From positions 1 through 64,000 of the forward strand of contig JAQCJI010000003.1 in the NCBI GenBank assembly GCA_027593175.1: 64,000 bases of DNA, in the 5' to 3' direction. This document shows positions 9,236 to 19,105 of the stretch, in pieces; within the stretch, counting starts at the first letter, position 1, and each line of letters starts with the position of its first letter. Position numbers and translations under genes: made by a program. The stretch is from Bacteroidota bacterium (lineage in GTDB: Bacteria; Bacteroidota; Bacteroidia; Cytophagales; Cyclobacteriaceae). The notes under the pieces are model-generated. The model was given only the letters and a program-made list of their open reading frames with translations. It was not told where the DNA came from and did no database searches.

Positions 9236-9772
9236 TTACCCTAAGTTTTCCAATTTGACCATCAGGTCCCAAACAGCAATACCTAGGCTCACGGAAATAT
9301 TGAGGGAGTGCTTGGTGCCCAATTGAGGAATCTCAAGCACTTCATCACAAGCATTGAGCACTTCTTCTTCTACGCCAAATACTTCGTTGCCAAAGATAAG
9401 TGCGTATTTGCTGCCTTTCTGGGGGGTAAATTGATGCAAGGGGATGGAGTTTTCTACCTGTTCCAAGGCACAGCAACGGATGCCTTCAGCTTTTAATCGA
9501 GCAACAGTTTCTAGGGCGGTGTTGCAATATTCCCAGTCGACGGACTCGGTGGATCCAAGGGCAGTTTTTTGAATATCTCGGTGTGGAGGGGTGCCGGTAA
9601 TTCCGCAGAGGTAAATTTTTTCCACTCGAAATACATCTCCTGTTCGGAAAGCAGAGCCCACATTATTGAGGCTACGAACATTGTCTAGCACCAGTATGAG
9701 GGGGGATTTTTCGGTTTCTTTAAACGCTTGAACGGATAGCCGTTTTAGCTCTTTCATGCTTAATTTCTTCAT
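9236..9772 (-). CDS. TrmH/SpoU-family RNA methyltransferase
   Basis: LDNVRSLNNVGSAFRTGD; ALIFGNEVFGVEEEVL; EIPQLGTKHSLNISVSLGIAVWDL. Confidence 0.92.
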   Translation of the reverse strand: MKKLSMKELKRLSVQAFKETEKSPLILVLDNVRSLNNVGSAFRTGDVFRVEKIYLCGITGTPPHRDIQKTALGSTESVDWEYCNTALETVARLKAEGIRCCALEQVENSIPLHQFTPQKGSKYALIFGNEVFGVEEEVLNACDEVLEIPQLGTKHSLNISVSLGIAVWDLMVKLENLG

Positions 9773-9849
9773 CTCTTTTATTTCCTTTTCGAATCGGCTA
9801 TTTTCAGGTCTATTTTCAGAGTCAAAAGTACGACAATTCTAATTTAAGC

Positions 9850-12453
9850 ATGAGCAAATCCAAAGATGGCCAAGAAACCCCCTTGATGAAGCAGTACAAT
9901 GCGATCAAGGCAAAGCATCCGGGGGCCTTATTGTTATTTCGTGTGGGAGATTTTTACGAGACTTTTGGCGAAGATGCGGTGGTGGCTAGTAAGATCTTGG
10001 ATATTGTGCTGACTAAGCGCGCAAATGGTGCCGCCTCTCACATTGAGCTGGCCGGCTTTCCACACCACTCTCTAGATACTTACCTTCCAAAGTTGGTTCG
10101 TGCAGGCAATCGAGTAGCGATTTGTGATCAGCTCGAGGACCCGAAAAGCGTCAAAGGAATCGTAAAAAGAGGAGTGACAGAATTGGTTACTCCAGGCCTT
10201 TCCTACAACGACCAAGTACTCGATACGCGAAAAAACAATTACTTGGCCTCCATTCACTTTGGAAAAGACTGCCATGGGATTGCCTTTTTGGATATTTCCA
10301 CTGGGGAGTTTATGTGTGCAGAAGGAAATGCCGCCTATTTGGAAAAACTGCTTCAAAGCTTTACTCCTTCCGAACTGATTTTCTCTAAAGCAGCAAAAAA
10401 GCCTGCCGCAGAACTCTTAAAAAATGAATTTGTCAGTTTTCACTGTGAAGATTGGGTTTATCAGCATGATTTTACCTATAACAAACTGAAAAACCACTTT
10501 GGCACTACTAGCCTGAAGGGTTTTGGAATTGAGAATTTGGCTTCCGCCAGTGTGGCTGCTGGAGCGATTTTATATTATTTGGAGGAAACGGAACACAAAG
10601 ATATTCAGCATATTTCTTCCATTTCTCGGATCCCGGAAGATAAATATGTCTGGTTGGATAAGTTTACCATTCGAAATCTGGAGCTGGTGCTTCCTCAAAA
10701 TGAAGGCGGGGTGCCGGTTATTCAAATTTTGGATCAAACGGTGACTCCGATGGGTTCCAGGATGATGAAGAAGTGGATGGTTCTGCCTCTAAAGGACAAG
10801 CAAGCCATCGAGGAACGCCTGAATGTGGTCGATTTTTTTTACCAAAATCCCACCTTAATCGATGAAATGTTGGGGCAGTTGAAGCAAACGGGAGACCTGG
10901 AGCGCTTGATTTCAAAGGTGGTTGTAGGTAGAGCCAATCCTCGAGAGATTAATCAGATTAGACGCGCGCTCCATGTGGTGGTGCCCATTAAAGCGCTGCT
11001 TAAAGCTCAGTCAAACCCTACCCTAAAGCGCCTATCTGAACAGCTGCACCCCTGTGAGCTTCTGGTAGAGAAAATTGAAAAGGAATTACAAGAGACGGCT
11101 CCGATGCTTTTGCATCAGGGAGGAGTCATCAAGGATGGGGTAGATCCTGGTTTAGATGAATACCGTGGGTTAGCGAATAGAGGGAGAGATTATTTACTGC
11201 AGATTCAACAGCGAGAGATACAGCTAACCGGCATTTCTTCTTTGAAGATCTCCTACAACAAGGTTTTTGGCTACTACTTGGAAGTGACGCATTTACACAA
11301 AGACAAGGTACCAGATTCCTGGATTCGTAAGCAGACGCTGGTGAATGCTGAGCGATATATTACGCCAGAGTTGAAAGAATATGAGGAGAAAATCCTTCAT
11401 GCAGAGGAGCGAATGATCGCACTAGAGCAAAAATATTTCCAAGAGCTGGTATTGGAAACAGCGGCCTATGTGGTTCCTATCCAACAAAACGCGAAGGTGC
11501 TGGGAATGTTGGACGCCTTGCTCTCTTTCGCAAAAGTTGCCAGTTCCAATGGCTATTGCCGGCCTAAAATTTCCAACAATGAAACCCTTGAAATTAAAGA
11601 AGGAAGGCACCCGGTTATTGAAAAGCAGTTACCATTTGGGGAAAAATACGTTCCAAACGACATCTACCTGGACCACGATAGTCAGCAAATTCTGATTATT
11701 ACAGGGCCCAATATGGCAGGAAAATCTGCGTTATTACGACAGACGGCGCTTATTGTTCTAATGGCACAGATGGGCAGTTTTGTGCCGGCAAGTTATGCGC
11801 GGGTTGGAATTATCGACAAGGTCTTTACGCGGGTAGGGGCATCCGATAATCTGTCTAAGGGAGAATCTACCTTTATGGTGGAGATGACAGAGACGGCAAG
11901 TATTCTAAACAATCTGTCCAATAGAAGCCTTATTTTGATGGATGAGATCGGAAGAGGCACATCCACCTATGATGGAATATCCATCGCCTGGTCTATTGTC
12001 GAGTACCTACATCAGCACCCAAATTGCAAGGCAAAAACCCTGTTTGCTACCCATTATCATGAGTTGAATCAGCTAGCGAGTGATTTTCCACGGATCAAAA
12101 ATTTTAATGTGTCCGTTAAGGAGGTGGGCAATAAAGTGATCTTTCTGCGTACACTCAAGGAAGGGGGAAGTGAGCACAGTTTTGGGATCCATGTGGCTCA
12201 AATGGCTGGTATGCCCAACCCTATTGTGCTTCGAGCGTCTGAAATTATGATGCATTTGGAGAAAGATAAATCCGTAAAGGAGAAAAATGCAAAGCTTGCT
12301 AGCGTTCCTAAATCCAATTTTCAATTGCAGTTGTTTGAGATGGATCCCAAGTTAGCGGAAGCCAAAAGATTGTTAGATGAGCTAGATATCAATACCATTT
12401 CACCTATAGAAGCCTTATTGAAACTCCATGAAATAAAGAAAAAAATGGAATAA
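9850..12453 (+). CDS. mutS: DNA mismatch repair protein MutS
   Basis: TPLMKQYNAIKAKHPGALLLFRVGDFYETFGEDA; Walker A TGPNMAGKSALLRQ; LILMDEIGRGTSTYDGISIAW; FATHYHEL. Confidence 0.98.
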   Translation: MSKSKDGQETPLMKQYNAIKAKHPGALLLFRVGDFYETFGEDAVVASKILDIVLTKRANGAASHIELAGFPHHSLDTYLPKLVRAGNRVAICDQLEDPKSVKGIVKRGVTELVTPGLSYNDQVLDTRKNNYLASIHFGKDCHGIAFLDISTGEFMCAEGNAAYLEKLLQSFTPSELIFSKAAKKPAAELLKNEFVSFHCEDWVYQHDFTYNKLKNHFGTTSLKGFGIENLASASVAAGAILYYLEETEHKDIQHISSISRIPEDKYVWLDKFTIRNLELVLPQNEGGVPVIQILDQTVTPMGSRMMKKWMVLPLKDKQAIEERLNVVDFFYQNPTLIDEMLGQLKQTGDLERLISKVVVGRANPREINQIRRALHVVVPIKALLKAQSNPTLKRLSEQLHPCELLVEKIEKELQETAPMLLHQGGVIKDGVDPGLDEYRGLANRGRDYLLQIQQREIQLTGISSLKISYNKVFGYYLEVTHLHKDKVPDSWIRKQTLVNAERYITPELKEYEEKILHAEERMIALEQKYFQELVLETAAYVVPIQQNAKVLGMLDALLSFAKVASSNGYCRPKISNNETLEIKEGRHPVIEKQLPFGEKYVPNDIYLDHDSQQILIITGPNMAGKSALLRQTALIVLMAQMGSFVPASYARVGIIDKVFTRVGASDNLSKGESTFMVEMTETASILNNLSNRSLILMDEIGRGTSTYDGISIAWSIVEYLHQHPNCKAKTLFATHYHELNQLASDFPRIKNFNVSVKEVGNKVIFLRTLKEGGSEHSFGIHVAQMAGMPNPIVLRASEIMMHLEKDKSVKEKNAKLASVPKSNFQLQLFEMDPKLAEAKRLLDELDINTISPIEALLKLHEIKKKME

Positions 12454-12552
12454 GAGAGGTTTATTTAAAAAAAGAGGAGGCTCAAAGGAAAGTTATTTAG
12501 GGAGAATGCGCGAAGAAATCCCTGGACAAGGAAAAAAATGTTGGTAATTGCC

Positions 12553-12582
12553 TTGTAAAAATATTTTGAGGGCTTACATTTG
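12553..12582 (+). promoter_or_regulatory. Bacteroidetes-type promoter upstream of tRNA-Gly
   Basis: TTG (12553-12555), 19-nt spacer, TACATTTG (12575-12582), matching TTTG/TTG-N17-20-TAnnTTTG. Confidence 0.6.
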
Positions 12583-12624
12583 CAACCACAATTTACGAGA
12601 ACAAGGGTCCTCGTAGCATATTTT

Positions 12625-12697
<73 letters not shown>

Positions 12698-12699
12698 CA

Positions 12700-12728
12700 A
12701 AAAGCCCTTGAAAAAGGGCTTTTTCTTT
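12700..12728 (+). terminator. Intrinsic terminator after tRNA-Gly
   Basis: AAAGCCCTT GAAA AAGGGCTTTTTCTTTT. Confidence 0.8.
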
Positions 12729-12773
12729 TCAGATCAAGGGAATTTGACTGAAGTATCTACATTGGTAGAGGAA

Positions 12774-12858
12774 GCCGGGATGGTGGAATAGGTAGACACG
12801 CAAGACTTAAAATCTTGTGGCCAGATCGGCCGTGCGGGTTCGATTCCCGCTCCTGGTA
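12774..12858 (+). tRNA. tRNA-Leu (anticodon UAA)
   Basis: GCCGGGATGGTGGAATAGGTAGACACGCAAGACTTAAAATCTTG..long variable arm GTGGCCAGATCGGCCGT..GCGGGTTCGATTCCCGC TCCTGGTA. Confidence 0.95.
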
Positions 12859-12860
12859 CA

Positions 12861-12893
12861 AAAGCCCCGTAGTACTACGGGGCTTTTATTTTT
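12861..12893 (+). terminator. Intrinsic terminator after tRNA-Leu
   Basis: AAAGCCCCGTAGTACTACGGGGCTTTTATTTTT. Confidence 0.8.
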
Positions 12894-12899
12894 CAAGGC

Positions 12900-14555
12900 T
12901 TAGCTGTAAATCAGTCTATAGTATTCTCGGGCCATGCGGTTGCTTTCAAAATTGGCTTTGACTTCTTGCATGCCTGCCTGCACAATATCCCGCCACTTTC
13001 GCTTGTTGCTGTAGTAGAGCGGGAGAATTTCGCCATTAAGAATCTCATAGAGGTGTACCAAATCGTGGTCATCCTGGTCTTTGATGGAAAGGCTTTCGTA
13101 GTCAGCTTGAGGCACGACGAAGCTGTTTTTTCCATGTTTGGCAAACTCACAGATCCAGCCATCGTCCGTACTTAAATTGACAGAGCCGTTCATGGATGCG
13201 GTCATTCCAGAAGTTCCCGAAGCTTCTTGGGGCACGCGAGGATTGTTTAGCCAGAGGTCTGAAGCTTGCTTGAGCCGCTTACTTAGAGTCAATTCATAGC
13301 CCACACATACGGCCACATTCTTGAAGCGCTTGCTCAGGTGTACCAAAGAATTGAATACCGAGATAGCTCCATAGTCCATAGGATAGGGTTTTCCTGCCCA
13401 GATTAACTGAACGGGCAGCTGTGAATTGTTGACCAAGGCTTCAAATCGCTCTAGATCTCGGGTGATTAAGTCTGGTCGCTTATAGGCAGCAAATCTTCTC
13501 GCCCAAACAATGGTGAGTACATTGGGATCAAGAATTTTGCCAGTTTGGTCTGCAACTAACTCAAAAGCCCGCTTTTTGAGGTATTGTTTACGGTCGTCAA
13601 AGCCCGCGTTGTCTCCCTCTTCCATGAAGCGATAGAGTTTTTTGTCGGACCAATATTTCCAGTTTTGTGCATTGGTGATAGATTGAATTGTCGGTATTCC
13701 AGCATAGCCCTCCCACATTTGGCGGCTCACTTCTCCGTGTAGCTTACTCACCCCGTTGGCAGCACGAGCAAAGCGCAAGGCAGCTAGACTGTGATTGAAC
13801 TGGGGTCCTTCAATTCCTGTAAGTTGCCGTACCTCTTCTTGGGAATGTCCGTAGAAGTAGCTCATTTTTTCACAGAGGTAGAAGTCGTGTTTTTCATTTC
13901 CTGCTTCCTCGGGCGTATGGGTAGTGAAGACTACACGCTTTTGCACTTCTTCCTTTTTTCTATATTTTTTCATGAGGTAAAAGGCACAACTTACGCCATG
14001 GGCTTCATTCAGATGGTATACCTCGGGGTTAAAGGCTAGGATATCGATCAGGGTAGCTCCGCCGATGCCTAAAAGCATCATTTGTGCAATCTTAGCCGCA
14101 GTATCTGAGTCATATAATCGGTGGGTAATGGTTTGACTTAGATAGTCATTTTCAGGAAGGTCCGTGCTGAGCAGAAAAAGGGGAGCAGACTGAAATGTTT
14201 CTGGAGCTAGGTAGTAGGCTTTCACCCATACAAGCTGATTGTGTACCGGTACGGTGAACTTGATTCCGGTGTCTTCCAAAAAGCTGTAATTTTTTTCGTG
14301 CCATTCTGGCTTTAAGGTTTGGTCTTGGTGGCGAACTTGATCGTAATAGCCATATTTCCATAGAATCCCTATGCCGATCAGGTTTTGTTTCAATTCATAA
14401 GCGCTGCGTAAATGGGAGCCGGAAAGGAATCCAAGGCCTCCACTGTAGGTTTTTAAAGGTTGGTGGAGGGCAAATTCCATGGAAAAGTAGGCCACCGACT
14501 TGGAGTATTCTGGTGCTGGACTATAAGGAAGCGTATAGTTGTTGAATTGTGTCAT
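12900..14555 (-). CDS. Alpha-glucan (glycogen) phosphorylase, GT35-type
   Basis: SVAYFSMEFALHQPLKTYSGGLGFLSGSHLRSA; VYHLNEAHG; IVWARRFAAYKRPDL; NNPRVPQEASGTSGMTASMNGSVNLSTDDGW. Start taken at the internal Met (MTQFNNY). Confidence 0.92.
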   Translation of the reverse strand: MTQFNNYTLPYSPAPEYSKSVAYFSMEFALHQPLKTYSGGLGFLSGSHLRSAYELKQNLIGIGILWKYGYYDQVRHQDQTLKPEWHEKNYSFLEDTGIKFTVPVHNQLVWVKAYYLAPETFQSAPLFLLSTDLPENDYLSQTITHRLYDSDTAAKIAQMMLLGIGGATLIDILAFNPEVYHLNEAHGVSCAFYLMKKYRKKEEVQKRVVFTTHTPEEAGNEKHDFYLCEKMSYFYGHSQEEVRQLTGIEGPQFNHSLAALRFARAANGVSKLHGEVSRQMWEGYAGIPTIQSITNAQNWKYWSDKKLYRFMEEGDNAGFDDRKQYLKKRAFELVADQTGKILDPNVLTIVWARRFAAYKRPDLITRDLERFEALVNNSQLPVQLIWAGKPYPMDYGAISVFNSLVHLSKRFKNVAVCVGYELTLSKRLKQASDLWLNNPRVPQEASGTSGMTASMNGSVNLSTDDGWICEFAKHGKNSFVVPQADYESLSIKDQDDHDLVHLYEILNGEILPLYYSNKRKWRDIVQAGMQEVKANFESNRMAREYYRLIYS

Positions 14556-14628
14556 TACGATTTGGGGTGAGCGAATCGAAATATACAACCCATTGCTGGA
14601 AAAGGGGGGAAGGAGGATAGACTTTTAT

Positions 14629-14714
14629 GATTATCCGCAATCCAACGATTAGTTCAAAATTAGTCTTAAATCCTGCGGATAATCGTCGACAGCTGACCGT
14701 CCACAGTCGACAGC
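14629..14714. repeat. Intergenic inverted repeat and short direct repeats
   Basis: GATTATCCGCA (14629-14639) / TGCGGATAATC (14674-14684) exact inverted pair; GTCGACAGC at 14685-14693 and 14706-14714. Confidence 0.6.
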
Positions 14715-14795
14715 ACATTTTCTTACTCTTCAAACCTTATTTTCTTTGGTTACTGGTAATAAGCGGATATACATATAAACTTTAAATCAAAACAA

Positions 14796-14822
14796 AAAAG
14801 GACCCATTTTTCGGAGCCTTTT
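14796..14822 (-). terminator. Intrinsic terminator of the carboxylesterase gene
   Basis: On the minus strand: AAAAGGCTCC GAAAAAT GGGTCCTTTT followed by T/A-rich sequence. Confidence 0.6.
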
Positions 14823-14827
14823 GCTAG

Positions 14828-16492
14828 TTAAGGATTCGGAAGTGCCGTCCTTGCCGCACGATCCGGGTCATTTTGAACTTCCGAAACATCGTTGAGCACC
14901 ATCGTTTCTCCCTTTTCCACACTGAATTTGGGCCAGGAGGGCAGCCCTGCACCATTGGGGTTCCCTGTTCTCATAAAGGAAAGCAGGGAAGCAGACATTT
15001 TATCTGCAAGAGCCCGTGGGCGCTTTCCTCCTCCTGTATGGGTGTACATTCGGTCGGTATTGTCGTACCAAAAACAAATGTCTATGCAGTGAAACGCGCG
15101 CATGCGGCTGTTGTATAAGTTGGGTTCCCAGCCAAACCAGGCCATGTAAACCGGGGCGGATTGCTTGGACTTTGCATTGCCACAGGCTACCGCGTTCTGT
15201 CTGTTGGATGCAGCAAGAGTCATGATTTCAGCTGGGGATTTTCCAGGAAAATTACTTTTGTAGGCCTGATATACCGCCGCCGCTTTATCTGCAAAGCGGG
15301 ACTTCATGGCCTCAATGACTTCTGCTTCCCCAGCAGCTTCCAGGGCAGCATTGGTCCGCGTAGCCCCCCATTCGTGAAAGGTGGTACAAATAAGTAAGGG
15401 AATGGAGGAAGAATGGTCCTTGGGGTCGCTAAAAAACTCCCCCTTGGGAACATATATTCCATCCGCGACTGGACTAAAGCCACCTCTAAATCCAGGGAAA
15501 GGATTTTCTTTACTCATACGGTCCAGCGCTTTATTTGCAATATCAATATAGGTTCTCCAGGGAATGTCTTGAAGTTTGTCTACTTCTGTTGGGCCGAGAC
15601 CCGCAGCTTCCAAAACAAAGCTTCCAAGCTTTCGGCTGTACTCTTGGCTATTTGCCTTGAGCATGCTTCCGCTGAGGGCGACACCTTTGTGTACCATTCC
15701 CTTGGCTGCGGGCATGGCCATGGTGCAAGTGACTTTTGCTCCCCCTCCGGATTGACCCATGATCGTGATATTGCCGGGGTCTCCTCCGAAATTTGCGATA
15801 TTGTTTCGTACCCAATTCAGCGATGCGATGATGTCTAGCTGGCTGACATTTCCCGATGCAGCATACTTTTCTCCGCCCACACCAGAGAGGTCGGTAAATC
15901 CGATGGGTCCCAAACGGTGGTTGATGGATACAAATACGGCATCTCCTTTACTGGCAAAGTTTTCCCCATGATAGCCATCTTGTTCAATGCCATTTCCATT
16001 CGTGAAACCACCTCCATGTAACCAAACCAACACGGGTCGTTTTTTGCCGTCTGCAAGTCCATTGGTCCAAAGGTTTAGCTTGAGACAATCTTCGGATACG
16101 TCATCATAGTTCCAGTGATCCGCAAATGAAGCATGTGCATTCGCATAGCGGCGGTCCATGATTTGTGGAGCAGTATTTCCCCACCAGATGGCATCTTTAA
16201 TGCCCTCCCAGGGACTGGGTTTTTGGGGCGGCATGAAGCGGTTTTTTCCAGAAGTATTAGCTCCATAGGGCACGCCTAAGAAGGTGTATACGCCATGGAG
16301 CTGATAACCCCTGATTTTTCCAAAACTGGTGGTTGCTACAGCGATGTCATCTCCGATGTATAGGTATTGCTCGTCCTCATTCTTTTGGGAGGGCGCAGGA
16401 TCAGTGCCAGCACTGACAGTAAATGGTGCTGCGGCTAAGGCGGCGGAACTTACGCCGACCTTTTGTAAAAAGGACCGTCTACTGTTTTTCAT
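14828..16492 (-). CDS. Carboxylesterase type B family protein (Tat-like/secretory N-terminus)
   Basis: PVLVWLHGGGFTNGNG; EDCLKLNLWTN; ITIMGQSGGGAK; N-terminal NSRRSFLQKVGVSSAALAAAPF. Confidence 0.92.
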   Translation of the reverse strand: MKNSRRSFLQKVGVSSAALAAAPFTVSAGTDPAPSQKNEDEQYLYIGDDIAVATTSFGKIRGYQLHGVYTFLGVPYGANTSGKNRFMPPQKPSPWEGIKDAIWWGNTAPQIMDRRYANAHASFADHWNYDDVSEDCLKLNLWTNGLADGKKRPVLVWLHGGGFTNGNGIEQDGYHGENFASKGDAVFVSINHRLGPIGFTDLSGVGGEKYAASGNVSQLDIIASLNWVRNNIANFGGDPGNITIMGQSGGGAKVTCTMAMPAAKGMVHKGVALSGSMLKANSQEYSRKLGSFVLEAAGLGPTEVDKLQDIPWRTYIDIANKALDRMSKENPFPGFRGGFSPVADGIYVPKGEFFSDPKDHSSSIPLLICTTFHEWGATRTNAALEAAGEAEVIEAMKSRFADKAAAVYQAYKSNFPGKSPAEIMTLAASNRQNAVACGNAKSKQSAPVYMAWFGWEPNLYNSRMRAFHCIDICFWYDNTDRMYTHTGGGKRPRALADKMSASLLSFMRTGNPNGAGLPSWPKFSVEKGETMVLNDVSEVQNDPDRAARTALPNP

Positions 16493-16634
16493 AGATTATT
16501 TGGGCTACAATTAAATGCTTAAGTTGTGCCTTAAATCCAAGAAAATCAAGTCTTTGCTTTGCGAAGTGTTGAGCGGAAAAAATTGGCCATTGGACAGGGA
16601 ATCCTACATAAGGACGGATTGTAAAGCAAATAAA

Positions 16635-16664
16635 AAGCCGTTGGGCAACAAAGACCAACGGCTT
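16635..16664 (-). terminator. Intrinsic terminator of the M28 peptidase gene
   Basis: AAGCCGTTGG / CCAACGGCTT stem, T-run on the minus strand. Confidence 0.75.
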
Positions 16665-16683
16665 AAATCTGTGGATAACTTTT

Positions 16684-17925
16684 TTAGAACTTCACTTTAA
16701 CAGAGATTTTTTGTCCTACTCGCTCGACAACGACCTGGGTAGAGTCGCCTTTTTTGAATATGCTTAGAGCCCGCATGTAGCCCATCATGTCGTTTATCGT
16801 AGAATCCCCTAGCTGGATGACAATATCTCCCTTTTGGAGCCCCGCAGCCTGTGCAGGCTTTCCTTCCGAGACACCATCCACTCGCATTCCTTTGCCATCA
16901 TAGAGGTAATCGGGAACTACTCCCATGGAAACAGTAAATCGTGGTGAGTCACTGGAGTCCTTGGTTTTGGTGAAGGCCAGTTTTGATTCACCATCCAACT
17001 GAGCGATCAATCGAGAAATGTAGCGAACCACTTTGACGAGCCCTTCGTAATTGATTTTATCCGCATCGTCACTGGGCTTGTGGTAGTCGGCATGCTGACC
17101 GGTAAAGAAGTGAAGTACGGGAAGGTCTTGGAGGTAAAAAGAAGTGTGATCCGATGGACCTACTCCTGATTCGGAGGGCACAAGCTTGAGGCTATCGGTA
17201 TTGATGGGATCTAAAATAGTGGTAAAACTGGGGCTCGTACCTACCCCATATATGGCTAGCGATTTTTCTTGGTTTAACCTTCCGACCATATCCATATTGA
17301 TCATGTAGTTGACCGTCTTCAGTTCAAGGGTTGGGGTTTTAACAAAGTAATTGGAACCCCAAAGCCCATTTTCTTCGCCTGAGAAGGCAACAAATAGAAT
17401 GTTGCTTTTTAAGGTCTCGTACTTGAAAATTTTTGCCAGCGCCAAAAGGGCAGCCGTGCCTGAGGCATTGTCGTCTGCCCCGTTGTGTATAGCTTTTTCT
17501 CCACGGTGGAGTGAACCCTCCCCCCCCATGCCCAAGTGATCAAAATGAGCGCCTATCACAATGGTTTTGTCTGCTTTTTTATCTAAAAAGGCAATTACAT
17601 TTCGGCCCGTGATGCCCACTCCGTCTGTGCCGATTACCGCCTCTTCGTGGGGGCTACTCGGCTTGGAAACCGTAAATTCTTGGAAAAACCCATCCGTACC
17701 CCTAGGCTCTAATCCCAGCTTTCCAAACTCGTCGGCAAGGTATTCTGCCGCTTTTTGCTCCCCTTCAGTACCGATAGCTCTTCCACCTAAGTCATCGGCA
17801 GCAAGGAAGGCAATATCTTTTTTTAGCTCGGTCAAAAGCGTCTCATCTGTTGGAGGACCATCACAGGATCCAACAAGTAGCCCAAAAATAAGAAGAGGAA
17901 TGAATTTTAAAAGGTGTGGTTTCAT
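16684..17925 (-). CDS. M28 family metallopeptidase with C-terminal PDZ domain (putative lipoprotein)
   Basis: IGAHFDHLGMGG; NGADDNASGTAALLALAK; FVAFSGEENGLWGS; PDZ-like AAGLQKGDIVIQLGDSTI; lipobox-like LLVGSC. Confidence 0.92.
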   Translation of the reverse strand: MKPHLLKFIPLLIFGLLVGSCDGPPTDETLLTELKKDIAFLAADDLGGRAIGTEGEQKAAEYLADEFGKLGLEPRGTDGFFQEFTVSKPSSPHEEAVIGTDGVGITGRNVIAFLDKKADKTIVIGAHFDHLGMGGEGSLHRGEKAIHNGADDNASGTAALLALAKIFKYETLKSNILFVAFSGEENGLWGSNYFVKTPTLELKTVNYMINMDMVGRLNQEKSLAIYGVGTSPSFTTILDPINTDSLKLVPSESGVGPSDHTSFYLQDLPVLHFFTGQHADYHKPSDDADKINYEGLVKVVRYISRLIAQLDGESKLAFTKTKDSSDSPRFTVSMGVVPDYLYDGKGMRVDGVSEGKPAQAAGLQKGDIVIQLGDSTINDMMGYMRALSIFKKGDSTQVVVERVGQKISVKVKF

Positions 17926-17997
17926 AGCAGGGGATATTTAGCCCAAAGATAATAAGTAGTATCTTTGCGACCACCTTCTTTCTAGTCAAGATTAAAC

Positions 17998-19095
17998 ATG
18001 AACTCGTTACGCCAACTGGGAATTATTCTCCCCCTGATTTTAATTACCCTTAGTCTTTCAGCACAGGAGAAGCTGGCTTCTTCTGACTCCTTGCTGCTTC
18101 ATCCTGAGGAAATGAAATACCTCAAAAATATCAAGCAGCTGACCTTTGGGGGTAACAATGCAGAAGCCTATTGGTCTTTTGACGACTCCAAATTGGTATT
18201 CCAGTCTGACTACTCGGAATGGGGCAACTCTTGTGATCAAATGTTTTTTTTGGACTGGAAAACCGATAATTTAGCTACCAGTTCCCCAAAAAGGATAAGC
18301 ACAGGCCTGGGACGCACCACTTGTTCCTATTTTTTACCAGGGGATAAGACCTTTGTTTATGCCTCAACCCACCTCGTTGATCCAGCTTGCCCACCTGTTC
18401 CTAAGCGAAGAGCAGATGGCAAATACGTGTGGCCCATCTACCCTAGCTTTGATATTTTTACAGCTGACCTGAATGGAAATTTACTTTCTCAATTGACGCA
18501 GGAAGACGGCTATGATGCGGAGGCGACCGTCTCTCCGAAGGGAGATAAAATCGTGTTTACTTCTATGCGTACTGGCGATCTGGAGTTATTTACCATGAAC
18601 ATCGACGGCACAGAAGTCAAGCAAATCACCAGTGACCTGGGATACGATGGGGGCGCATTTTTCTCTCCTGATGGCAGCAAGTTGGTTTGGAGAGCCTCTC
18701 GTCCAGAAACCTCCGAAGCGATCCAAGAGTACCAGGATTTGCTTAAAGAAGGGCTGGTAAAGCCTACTGACCTGGAGCTATATGTGGCCAACGCGGACGG
18801 TACAGACATCCGCAAAATAACTAGCTTGGGAAAAGCCAACTGGGCTCCCTTCTTTCATCCTTCCGGAAAGAAACTTATTTTCGCCTCCAACCACCAAACG
18901 CAGCGGGGGTATCCCTTCAACCTGTTTATGATCAATTTGGATGGAACAGGTCTTACCCGAATTACCCACGACAGCACCTTTGATGCCTTCCCTGTTTTTT
19001 CTAATGACGGCAAGTACCTGGTTTTTGCCTCCAACCGTAACAATGGAGGTACTCGGGATACCAATCTTTTTGTAGCCGAGTGGATTGGGGATTGA
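17998..19095 (+). CDS. TolB-like WD40/PD40 beta-propeller protein
   Basis: Repeated DG..I.FTSMRTGDLELFTMNIDGTEVKQIT..; SPDGSKLVWRASR; signal peptide. Confidence 0.88.
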   Translation: MNSLRQLGIILPLILITLSLSAQEKLASSDSLLLHPEEMKYLKNIKQLTFGGNNAEAYWSFDDSKLVFQSDYSEWGNSCDQMFFLDWKTDNLATSSPKRISTGLGRTTCSYFLPGDKTFVYASTHLVDPACPPVPKRRADGKYVWPIYPSFDIFTADLNGNLLSQLTQEDGYDAEATVSPKGDKIVFTSMRTGDLELFTMNIDGTEVKQITSDLGYDGGAFFSPDGSKLVWRASRPETSEAIQEYQDLLKEGLVKPTDLELYVANADGTDIRKITSLGKANWAPFFHPSGKKLIFASNHQTQRGYPFNLFMINLDGTGLTRITHDSTFDAFPVFSNDGKYLVFASNRNNGGTRDTNLFVAEWIGD

Positions 19096-19105
19096 TTCTT
19101 AGTTC

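Noticed and set aside
15413-15838. 141-aa plus-strand ORF opposite the carboxylesterase
   Set aside because: Antisense shadow ORF; the carboxylesterase frame has clear family motifs.
16670-16678. Perfect DnaA box TGTGGATAA after the M28 peptidase gene
   Set aside because: Single isolated match with no AT-rich tract or cluster; expected by chance in this genome.
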